Positions 11,154 to 20,396 of a DNA stretch of 33,639 bases are shown here, one piece after another. The stretch is from Thiobacillus sp. (GTDB taxonomy: Bacteria > Pseudomonadota > Gammaproteobacteria > Burkholderiales > Thiobacillaceae): the NCBI GenBank assembly GCA_019459705.1, contig JAIBFE010000215.1, positions 1 to 33,639 of the forward strand. Direction: 5' to 3'. A model generated the notes under the pieces. That model ran no database searches. It had not been told where the DNA came from and saw only the letters and a list, made by a program, of their open reading frames with translations. Position 1 is the first letter of the stretch. Each line of letters opens with the position of its first letter. A program made the position numbers and the translations under genes.

Positions 11154-13187
11154 TTATTTCGCGGACGTGGACGTTTGCTGGGTAAGCGTGTCCAGTGCCT
11201 GCGCATGCTGGACGAATTCTTTTTCGAAATCGATGGTATGTTTGGCCGACGACATCGCCAGCAGCGCGTGGCCCGGCTTGATGCGAACCCAGACCCGACG
11301 TTCGCGCACGTAAAGCATGAAGAATACGCCGAGTGTCAGCAAAAGCGAACCGAAGTAGACCACGTTCTTGCCGGGCGAGCGGGTGAGCTGCAGGCCGCTC
11401 GCCTTGACCTCGTCGTACTGCATCAGTTGCAGATAAATCGGCGCGCCATAGACGAACATGTCACTCATGCTGTTGAGCGTGTCGCGCACCAGCCAGCCAG
11501 TGGCATCGTCAGCCGCGGGAGCGGGCAGGCTGGCCTGGCGGTTGGCAATCTGCAGCGCTTCGAACGCAGCAAGCTCCAGAATGCGCAGATAGGTGCCGGC
11601 CGCCTTGTCGCGTTCGGCCTCGGGGACCTTGTCTTCGATGAATACCCCCAGCGACTGGAAGCCGCCTTCGGCGAACAGGGCTAATACCTGGGTGGCGCTG
11701 AATTTCAGCTTGTCCTCGATTTCGGTGCCCCAAGCCTCCTGCGGCAGCGCCTGGCGGGCGAATCGGGCGGCAATTTCGGGGCGCAGTTCCGCATTCAGCA
11801 GGGCACCGCGCAGGCGCATGAAGCTGTCGATATCGCCCCCTGCATCGAGCGGCATGCGCAGGTAGCGGAAGGATTCGTTCGGCGATTCGCGCACCCCCGA
11901 CATCAGGTACCAGCGGCCGTCGAGTTCCAGCGGCAGCATGTAATTGCTGAACTCGCGCGCCTGGCCGCGTGCATCCCGCAGCTTGTACTGGAAACTCGGG
12001 CCGACGTTGCGCAGATGCCGTTTGTCGCTCACCGGGCTGCCGCCAAGCACGCTCATGGTGTCGCCGGATGCCTCGACTTCGCCGCCCATGTTCTCGATGT
12101 TGAACGGGCGGAAGTCGGTGAATTCGAGCGTGTAGTTACCTGCTGCGCTGGTCAGCGTGGTGTTCTGGTGCACCGTGCCTTCGATGGGGAAGGTGGCGAT
12201 CGTCGGCGCGAACAGGTTCCAGCCGCGCAGGCTCAGGCGGGTGCCGCCGTCGGCAAAGCTCGCCTGATAAATGGCGATATTGTCGTGGATCAGCGGATGG
12301 TTGACTGCAATCGTCGCTTCCCGGATTTTCTTGCCGGAACGGTCGAACAACTCGATGTCGCTTTCAAAGCTCTTCGGCTGACCGGTGCTGTAGTGCTCGA
12401 TGCGGAACTGCTTCAGCGCCACGGTGAAGGGCAGATCCTGCACCAGGTAGCCGTCTGCCACATTGAGGAAAGCCACATCCGCGCTGGAGCCTTCGGGAAT
12501 CTGCACGCTGCCGCGGAACGACGGATTGGACGGCGACAGGCGCGAAATTGCCGGCACCTGGCTTTGCGGAATGTCGCGCGTTTCGATTTTTTTGTACCCC
12601 AGCACCTGCTGTGCCTTGAATACCAGGTTGCCATCCATCAGCCCGCCAATGCAGATCATGACGATGGCCGAGTGCGCCAGAAAATAGCCGAGGCGGTTCC
12701 AGCTGCCGGCTTTGGCGGCGAGCAGCATGCCGTCTTCGCGCAGCAGGCTTTTCACCTTGTAGCCCTGGCCTTCAAGATAGCGCTGGGCGCTGGCTGCCAG
12801 CATCTCGGGCGGCTGTTCGGTAACGGCTTCGTGCTTGTGTTTGAATGCAGCGAGCGACTGTTCGCTGACGTGCTCGCGGAAACTTTTCATTTCGCGCGCA
12901 AAATTCGGCGCGTTGCGGTAGATGCAGACGCTGGTGGAGGCGACCAGGAAGGTCAGGATGACCAGAAACCAGGCAGCGTGATAGACGTCGTACAGTCCCA
13001 GCTTTTCGAATACCTGGAACCAGAAGGGGCCGAACTGGATGATGTAGTTGCTGTACGGTTCGGCCTGCTTCAGTACGGTGCCGACAATGGATGCGACCGC
13101 GAGAATGGACAGCAGGCTGATGGCAAAGCGCATCGAGCTCAGCAGTTCAAACAGGGACTTGCCGAAGTAGTGGGTGGCAGTATTCAT
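11154..13187 (-). CDS. resB: ResB/Ccs1-family cytochrome c biogenesis protein
   Basis: SMRFAISLLSILAVASIVGTVLKQAEPYSNYIIQFGPFWFQVFEKLGLYDVYHAAWFL; adjacent to ccsA. Confidence 0.92.
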   Translation of the reverse strand: MNTATHYFGKSLFELLSSMRFAISLLSILAVASIVGTVLKQAEPYSNYIIQFGPFWFQVFEKLGLYDVYHAAWFLVILTFLVASTSVCIYRNAPNFAREMKSFREHVSEQSLAAFKHKHEAVTEQPPEMLAASAQRYLEGQGYKVKSLLREDGMLLAAKAGSWNRLGYFLAHSAIVMICIGGLMDGNLVFKAQQVLGYKKIETRDIPQSQVPAISRLSPSNPSFRGSVQIPEGSSADVAFLNVADGYLVQDLPFTVALKQFRIEHYSTGQPKSFESDIELFDRSGKKIREATIAVNHPLIHDNIAIYQASFADGGTRLSLRGWNLFAPTIATFPIEGTVHQNTTLTSAAGNYTLEFTDFRPFNIENMGGEVEASGDTMSVLGGSPVSDKRHLRNVGPSFQYKLRDARGQAREFSNYMLPLELDGRWYLMSGVRESPNESFRYLRMPLDAGGDIDSFMRLRGALLNAELRPEIAARFARQALPQEAWGTEIEDKLKFSATQVLALFAEGGFQSLGVFIEDKVPEAERDKAAGTYLRILELAAFEALQIANRQASLPAPAADDATGWLVRDTLNSMSDMFVYGAPIYLQLMQYDEVKASGLQLTRSPGKNVVYFGSLLLTLGVFFMLYVRERRVWVRIKPGHALLAMSSAKHTIDFEKEFVQHAQALDTLTQQTSTSAK

Positions 13188-13193
13188 TTTGGC

Positions 13194-13227
13194 AGCAAAA
13201 AAAAAAGGGTGACTCGCGTCACCCTTT
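13194..13227 (-). terminator. Intrinsic terminator after cytochrome c gene
   Basis: Minus strand AAAGGGTGAC-gcga-GTCACCCTTT followed by a long T run. Confidence 0.85.
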
Positions 13228-13253
13228 CATCGACTCAGGTGCGGTCGATAAGT

Positions 13254-13883
13254 TTAACGCAAGCCCTGAATATAAGAAGCCACGGCCTTCATGTCGGCGT
13301 CCGTCATCTTGGCGGCGATGCTGCGCATCATCTTGGCGGCGGCGTTGGCACGCGTGCCAACGCGGAATTCATTCAGCTGCTTGTAGATGTAATCGGCATG
13401 CTGGCCAGCCAGGCGCGGAAACTGGACGGGAATGCCTTTGCCTTGCGGGCCGTGGCACGAGGCGCAGGCCGGGACGCCGGCACCCTGCACGCCGCCGCGA
13501 TAGATTTTCTGGCCGAGTAGCGCCAGTTCCTGATCCTTGGAGGTGCCCGGCTTGGGCTGCTGGGCGCTGAAGTAGGCGGCCAGATTCAGCATGTCCTGCG
13601 GGCTCAGGTCCTTGACGATGCCCGCCATAACCGGGTTCTTGCGCTCGCCCGATTTGAAGTTGGTGAGCTGCTTGTTGATGTACTCGGCATTCAAGCCGGC
13701 AATCTTGGGGTTGGCCGGCGTGGCGCTGTTGCCGTCCGCAGCGTGGCACGCTACGCAAACCTTGGTGACGATGCTTTCTGCCGCCTTGGGATCACCTTTG
13801 CTGGCCGGGGCAGCGGCGGGGGGATTGGCAAAAGCGGAGGTGGCGGCCAATGCGGCGACCAGAGAGACGACGAGTTTCATCAA
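13254..13883 (-). CDS. Diheme c-type cytochrome (cytochrome c4-like)
   Basis: Signal peptide and two CxxCH haem motifs (CVACH, CASCH) in 209 aa. Confidence 0.9.
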   Translation of the reverse strand: MMKLVVSLVAALAATSAFANPPAAAPASKGDPKAAESIVTKVCVACHAADGNSATPANPKIAGLNAEYINKQLTNFKSGERKNPVMAGIVKDLSPQDMLNLAAYFSAQQPKPGTSKDQELALLGQKIYRGGVQGAGVPACASCHGPQGKGIPVQFPRLAGQHADYIYKQLNEFRVGTRANAAAKMMRSIAAKMTDADMKAVASYIQGLR

Positions 13884-13937
13884 AAGCTCCTAAAGCTTGC
13901 AAAACTTGGGAAAACGGGTAGTTTAGCGGCAACTAAT

Positions 13938-14586
13938 ATGACTGCCAAGCCCGTGCTCAATCGCGCCCAATTCCATACCTCGGTCGCACAGCTGCGCGAT
14001 TTGCCTTATAGCCGTGCCGAAATCGCGTTTGCCGGGCGGTCAAATGCCGGAAAGTCGAGTGCAATCAATCTCTTGACGCGCAAGAATCGCCTGGCGTTTA
14101 CTTCCAAAACGCCAGGGCGCACGCAGCTGATCAACTTTTTCGAGCTGGATGCCGACACGTATCTGGTCGACCTGCCGGGGTATGGATACGCAAAAGTGCC
14201 GCCGGCGGTGAAAGCGAAATGGGAGGGCCTGCTGTCGCGTTACCTGCAGGAGCGTGGGGCGCTGGTCGGGATGGTGCTCATCATGGATGCGCGGCACCCG
14301 CTCACCCCGCTGGACAGGCAGATGCTCGACTGGTTCACGCCCACCGGCAAGCCGGTGCACATCCTGCTGTCCAAGGCCGACAAGCTCTCCAACAGCGAGA
14401 AAACGCTCACATTGCGTCGCGTCGAACAGGAGCTTGCCGCATTGGGAAGCGTCAGCGTGCAACTGTTTTCCAGCCTGTCGCGTCAAGGCGCAGAGGATGC
14501 GGCGGCCTTGATCGAAGACTGGCTGGCCCGCGCCTTGTTGCCGGATTTGCAGACCGCCGAGGCAGTGGGTAGGCCCGAGCCGCAAT

Positions 14587-14588
<2 letters not shown>
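13938..14588 (+). CDS. ysxC: Ribosome biogenesis GTP-binding protein YsxC/EngB
   Basis: MTAKPVLNRAQFHTSVAQLRDLPYSRAEIAFAGRSNAGKSSAINLLTRKNRLAFTSKTPGRTQLINFF, G1-G3 motifs. Start chosen at ATG 13938. Confidence 0.93.
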
Positions 14589-15765
<1,177 letters not shown>

Positions 15766-15834
15766 ATTTTTACGCGTGGCAAGCCGTTAAAAGGCATATG
15801 CAGGCATATTTTCCAGCGGGGCAGGTGAATCCAG

Positions 15835-16614
15835 GTGACAAGCAATATTAGCAAGTTGATCGGGCGTGGCCAGAACAAAGCTGATGATTTCGATCGAACC
15901 ATCATCAGCTTTGAGTCGCCCTATCGACTCAAGGACTTAAGCCCGTCGCTCGGTGGGGATCCTGACGTTCACGAAGAGAAAGTGAGTGAAAAGGTTTTCA
16001 AGTTGCGTTTTGCGCAGCAGGACGAGGTATTCAACAGCGCCAGCTTGCTGGTGCAGAAGCGCTATGAATGGCGTGGCATGCCGAAGGCGCAACTGGCAAA
16101 GCATCCCAATCGCATCACGATTCTAACTTTCCACCAAGAGAAGATCGTCGGTACTGTTACGGTTGGCTACGATTCGGAAGAAGGATTGCTGGCCGACGAA
16201 ATGTTCAAGCCTGAAGTTGATGCCTTGCGCGCCCAAGGCAAGCGTATCGGCGAACTCAGCAAGCTCGCCATTGACGAAAATATCGGCTCCAAACAATTGC
16301 TGGCGAGCCTGATTCATGTCGCCTATTTATATGGCGTCATCCACAAATGCACAGACGCCATTTTTGACATCGTTCCCCATCACAAAGCCTTCTACGAGAA
16401 AATGCTGGGCCTTGTCCAGATCGGGGAGGAAGTAATGAGTAAGCGGGTGCATGTCCCGGTGATGCTGATGCATCTGGATCTGGAATACATGCGTCAAAAG
16501 ATAGAAGAGTTCGGTGGCAAAGGTAAAACGGTTAAAGAACGCAGCCTTTATCCTTATTTTTTCTCTCCTAAGGATCAGGAAGGGATACTGGCCCGGCTAT
16601 TGCGAGAGGAATGA
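15835..16614 (+). CDS. PEP-CTERM/exosortase-associated acyltransferase (FeeM-like N-acyl amino acid synthase fold)
   Basis: KVFKLRFAQQDEVFNSASLLVQKRYEWRGM...ITILTFHQEKIVGTVTVGYDSEEGLLADEMFKPEVDALRAQGKRIGELSKLAID...IVPHHKAFYEKMLG. Resembles the TIGR03694/FeeM type. GTG start. Confidence 0.8.
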   Translation: MTSNISKLIGRGQNKADDFDRTIISFESPYRLKDLSPSLGGDPDVHEEKVSEKVFKLRFAQQDEVFNSASLLVQKRYEWRGMPKAQLAKHPNRITILTFHQEKIVGTVTVGYDSEEGLLADEMFKPEVDALRAQGKRIGELSKLAIDENIGSKQLLASLIHVAYLYGVIHKCTDAIFDIVPHHKAFYEKMLGLVQIGEEVMSKRVHVPVMLMHLDLEYMRQKIEEFGGKGKTVKERSLYPYFFSPKDQEGILARLLREE

Positions 16615-17489
16615 TGTTGGCAGCGGCATTTGATTACCACGAGGCGTTTTCCCGCAACCTTGGCTGGCTGACGCCGGATGAGCAAAATACGCTGCGCGGC
16701 AAAAGGGTCGCCATTGCGGGGATGGGTGGCGCAGGCGGCGTGCACCTGCTGGCGTTGACCCGGCTTGGGGTGGGGAAATTTCATGTGGCGGATCTTGACC
16801 AGTTCAACCTGGTCAACTTCAACCGCCAGGCTGGCGCCACTATGAAAAGCTTGGGCCGGGACAAGGTGGCCGTCATGGCGGAACAGGCGTTGGATATCAA
16901 CCCGGAACTGGATATCCGTACCTTCCCCGAGGGGGTGCAGCCGCACAACGTCGATGCTTTTCTGGACGGCGTAGACCTCTATGTGGACGGTCTGGATTAC
17001 TTTGTTTTTTCCGCTCGCCGATTGGTATACGACGCATGTCGTGCGCGAGGCATCCCCATCACCTTTGCTGTTCCTCTTGGCATGGGCGCTGCGCTGCTTA
17101 ACTTCCTGCCGGGTGGGCCGAGTTTTGAGGAATATTTCCGCCTCGAGGATGGCCCTGAGGAGGAATGGCCCGTTCGTTTTTTAGTGGGTATTGCGCCTGC
17201 CTTGCTGCATCGGGGCTATCTCGTCTATCCGGAAATCGTCGATTTTCAAACCCAGCGGGTGCCATCCACCGGCTTGGCCTGTCAGCTATGCGCCGGAATG
17301 GCGGGAACGGAAGCGATGAAGCTGTTGCTGGGGCGCGGTAAAGTGGCTGCTGTTCCCCGCACCCTGCAATTCGATGCCTACACCGGGAAGCTCAAACAAA
17401 CCTGGCGGCCGGGGGGGAATCGCCATCCCTTGCAACGTCTGTCCATGGCCTATGTGAAATGGCGTCTGCAACGGGCGCGGCAGGAGTAA
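16611..17489 (+). CDS. ThiF/MoeB/E1-like adenylating enzyme
   Basis: VAIAGMGGAGGVHLLALTRLGVGKFHVADLDQFNLVNFNRQ, an E1-type nucleotide-binding motif. Starts inside the acyltransferase stop (ATGA overlap). Only one CxxC (CQLC) near the C-terminus. Confidence 0.88.
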   Translation: MMLAAAFDYHEAFSRNLGWLTPDEQNTLRGKRVAIAGMGGAGGVHLLALTRLGVGKFHVADLDQFNLVNFNRQAGATMKSLGRDKVAVMAEQALDINPELDIRTFPEGVQPHNVDAFLDGVDLYVDGLDYFVFSARRLVYDACRARGIPITFAVPLGMGAALLNFLPGGPSFEEYFRLEDGPEEEWPVRFLVGIAPALLHRGYLVYPEIVDFQTQRVPSTGLACQLCAGMAGTEAMKLLLGRGKVAAVPRTLQFDAYTGKLKQTWRPGGNRHPLQRLSMAYVKWRLQRARQE

Positions 17490-17492
17490 GCA

Positions 17493-18560
17493 GTGGACGC
17501 GGTATTGCGGGACATTCTGGAACTGGCCCGCTGGGCGCCTTCTGCGGACAACACGCAACCCTGGCGTTTCCAGGTGCTGGGCGAGCGAGAGCTGGTTTTA
17601 TGGTATGCCCCCGGCCCGGATTTGAGTGTCTTCAACCTGGATCATTTTGCCGGCTGTTTGGCCATGGGCGCCTTGCTGGAAACCCTGGCCGTGGCCGCTA
17701 CGGTGCACGGTCTGATAGTCGCCGACACACGCACTGAGCCCGCTTTCCACAATTATCCGTGGGGTATTCACGTGGTATTGCGCGCTGAAGTCGGGCTGGC
17801 GCCTTCCCCTCTCGTGCCCGTTGTTTCCCGCCGCACCACTCAACGCCGTCGGATGTCTCTTGTTTCCCTGTCCGCCGCGCAAAAGCAGGCCTTGGAGGCC
17901 AGTGTCGGAAAACTTTACAGAATCCTGTGGCTTGAGGACTGGGCAAGCAAGTTGAAGATGGCCTCTTTATTGAACCGGGTCGGCAAAGTCAGGTTGCTGA
18001 TGCCGGAAACCTTCGCCGTGCACCGGGATACGATTGCCTGGGGCGCGCAACATAGCGACGACCGCATCCCTTCCGGGGCGATCGGCGCGGACCCCCTGCT
18101 GCAACGCATCATGGCGTGGACCATGAAGTCCCAGGCACGCGTTCGCATGCTTAACCGCATGGGCGGTCATTTGTTGCCCAGAGTGGAAATGGATTTATTG
18201 CCCGCTTTGGCCTGTGCCGGGCATTTTCTCGTCTGGAGCGAGCGGCCCCTGGACGACCCTGCCGCCCAAATGGAGGCAGGGCGTGCCCTGCAGCGTTTCT
18301 GGCTAACGGCTGAGAGCCTTGGCTTGCAGTTTCAGCCGGAAATGGTTGCCCCGCTTTTTTGTCGCTATATCAGGACAGATCGACTTTTTACACGTGATGC
18401 ATGGGCGGCGACCGAGATGGCGGTGCTATGCAAGCGGTTTTCGCAATGGATGGGCGCCCAGCCATGGGCGCAAGCCGCGTTCATGGGACGTCTGGGGCGA
18501 AGCCAGCCGGTTGTTAGCCGGTCATTCAGACAGCCATTGAACGCTTTGCTGATTCCCTGA
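17493..18560 (+). CDS. Nitroreductase-like flavoprotein
   Basis: LRDILELARWAPSADNTQPWRFQVLGERELVL (nitroreductase N-terminal signature). GTG start 3 bp after the ThiF stop, with AGGAG upstream. Confidence 0.82.
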   Translation: MDAVLRDILELARWAPSADNTQPWRFQVLGERELVLWYAPGPDLSVFNLDHFAGCLAMGALLETLAVAATVHGLIVADTRTEPAFHNYPWGIHVVLRAEVGLAPSPLVPVVSRRTTQRRRMSLVSLSAAQKQALEASVGKLYRILWLEDWASKLKMASLLNRVGKVRLLMPETFAVHRDTIAWGAQHSDDRIPSGAIGADPLLQRIMAWTMKSQARVRMLNRMGGHLLPRVEMDLLPALACAGHFLVWSERPLDDPAAQMEAGRALQRFWLTAESLGLQFQPEMVAPLFCRYIRTDRLFTRDAWAATEMAVLCKRFSQWMGAQPWAQAAFMGRLGRSQPVVSRSFRQPLNALLIP

Positions 18561-18666
18561 ATGTGTCGGTGGACTTTACACTTCGGCCTTCACGCGCTGG
18601 AAACGTGCAGGCTGCCAACAAGAAAATTCCTTTAAAAACAAACTATAACTCATGTTCTCCTGGAGG

Positions 18667-18681
18667 TGGCACAGTCGGTGC
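18667..18681 (+). promoter_or_regulatory. Predicted sigma-54 (-24/-12) promoter of PEP-CTERM gene
   Basis: TGGCAC-AGTCG-GTGC versus consensus TGGCAC-N5-TTGC (one mismatch), 64 bp before ATG 18745. Confidence 0.75.
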
Positions 18682-18744
18682 TTTGTTAGGGGCATGACAG
18701 CCATCTTGGCGTCAATGTCTAACCTCTACTCAAGGAGAGTAACG

Positions 18745-19647
18745 ATGATTAAGAAAACAGCAGTGGCCCTTGCGCTGATGGCTGGCTTTGCGGGCAGCGC
18801 CCACGCCGGGATTGATTTCACCTTCAATTACGCGTTGGCCAACGCCGTCGAAGGCTATACGCCGCCGGCTGTAACGGTCCCTGGCTACAACAGCTACGAT
18901 AGCGCCCTGTCGAAAGTAACGGACGAGATGAAGTTCACGGCGGAATCCTTGGTTAGTTTTAACGGGGGCGTTCCTTTCCAGTCGGGCTCCACGTTCACGG
19001 ATTACGTCATTGTGCGCATTGACCAGCTGTTCAATGACGGCAACAACAATTTTGACGTCTATAACCTCGGTAGCGACCGTCAGGTAACGGTGGCAATTGT
19101 GATGGACGGGTTGTTCGTCAGCAATCAGAACTATGTCTTCACTTCGCTCAGCCGGTTCGACGTCTATTATGATGCGGGCGACAATGCAGCGGGTGGCGCT
19201 GTCTACACTGCAGCCAATTTTAACGGCCCCCTTGGCAACTTCGTCGACGGCACGCTGGCTGAAACTGGCTCCAATCTGTCAGGCGGTGGTGTGACCGGCG
19301 TCACGGTGACTGATGGCGCGCTCAACCTGAGTGTGCTGTTGACCGATCAGCTGGCGAACGGCGATTTTGAAGTGGGCCCGACGGGTCAGCTGTTTACCAA
19401 GCTGGTGAGCGCCTTGGTGAACGGCAATAACGCCCTTTGTACCGACGACGGCGGCACCCAACAGGCTTGCGGTACGACGGAGGCCGGTTTGGCTGCATTC
19501 TTTGGCACGTCGGCTGGTGCGACCGTGTTCCACACTCGGACGGATGGCTCGCTGTCCAAAGCCGTGCCTGAACCCCAAACCCTCGCGCTCATGGGCTTGG
19601 GCCTGCTGGGGATGGGTTTCGCTGCACGCAGCCGCAAAGCCAAATAA
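18745..19647 (+). CDS. PEP-CTERM sorting domain-containing exported protein
   Basis: Signal peptide MIKKTAVALALMAGFAGSAHA and C-terminal VPEPQTLALMGLGLLGMGFAARSRKAK. RBS AAGGAGAG before ATG 18745. The longer ORF start (18652) is rejected because it overlaps the promoter. Confidence 0.93.
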   Translation: MIKKTAVALALMAGFAGSAHAGIDFTFNYALANAVEGYTPPAVTVPGYNSYDSALSKVTDEMKFTAESLVSFNGGVPFQSGSTFTDYVIVRIDQLFNDGNNNFDVYNLGSDRQVTVAIVMDGLFVSNQNYVFTSLSRFDVYYDAGDNAAGGAVYTAANFNGPLGNFVDGTLAETGSNLSGGGVTGVTVTDGALNLSVLLTDQLANGDFEVGPTGQLFTKLVSALVNGNNALCTDDGGTQQACGTTEAGLAAFFGTSAGATVFHTRTDGSLSKAVPEPQTLALMGLGLLGMGFAARSRKAK

Positions 19648-19666
19648 GGTCATCCAGCTTCTCCTG

Positions 19667-19693
19667 AAACCCCGGCGAGTCCGGGGTTTTTTT
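19667..19693 (+). terminator. Intrinsic terminator after PEP-CTERM gene
   Basis: AAACCCCGG-cgagt-CCGGGGTTT followed by TTTT. Confidence 0.9.
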
Positions 19694-20305
19694 ATGGCTG
19701 CGGGCGGGACGTTACTGATGGCATAAAGTGCTCCTTGCCCTACCATGAAGCCAAATTTCTCGGGGGCGCCCATGTTGCCGAACTATTCCTGGTCGGCGCT
19801 ACATGGGCGGCCCGCTTTCTTGAACGCATGGGTTTCGCCGATGTCAGCAGGTATGACTAACCACCCGCGATCCCGGCTGCCTCTACATGCCTGGGGGGTA
19901 TGGCATAAGAACGCGGATCTCGGGCTTCGGCCCAGCAGGTTGCCTTGTTGAGGGAATCGGGTTGGACGCGGTGAATCGTCCGCTTGCTACGGGTTGCCCG
20001 AGCTGATCCCGGTGCAAGCCGCGACGGGTCTTTGGGATTTGATCGCAGCGGCGAAAGATAGCGCCCCCAGCATCTTCATGTTTTTAAGGCTATTTTTGCC
20101 AGGGGCCGTGCTTGGCGATCTATCCGAAGCGCTCGCCTTTCCGTTCAGCCGACTTTCTACTGGAGCTTGAGTTGGGGGGGGGGCGGCCGAGCATCGACGG
20201 TCGGAGCCAGCCCTTGGTGAGCCTCTTTGATCCTTGGTCACGCTCGGAAAGCTGATGGGTGCGGCCTTGTTGCCGTACTAATCAAGAACACTCGCACCTT
20301 TCAAC

Positions 20306-20336
20306 AAAAAGCGGCCTTCCTTACGGATGCCGCTTT
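20306..20336 (-). terminator. Intrinsic terminator of the prs operon
   Basis: Minus strand AAAGCGGC-atccgtaaggaag-GCCGCTTTTT, about 60 bp after the PrsT-2 stop. Confidence 0.75.
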
Positions 20337-20396
20337 ACCTTTTCCGCTATCTTGCGTGCCTTGGCCCTCAGTTAAGGGGGGCCACGCCTGGCACCC

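Noticed and set aside
12015-13520. 501-aa plus-strand ORF
   Set aside because: Antisense to resB, which has clear family motifs; the plus-strand translation resembles no family.
15776-15790. Possible sigma-54 site TGGCAA-GCCGT-TAAA upstream of the acyltransferase
   Set aside because: Lacks the essential GC at -12.
18652-18744. Upstream extension of the PEP-CTERM ORF
   Set aside because: It overlaps the sigma-54 promoter; ATG at 18745 has a good RBS and a proper signal peptide.
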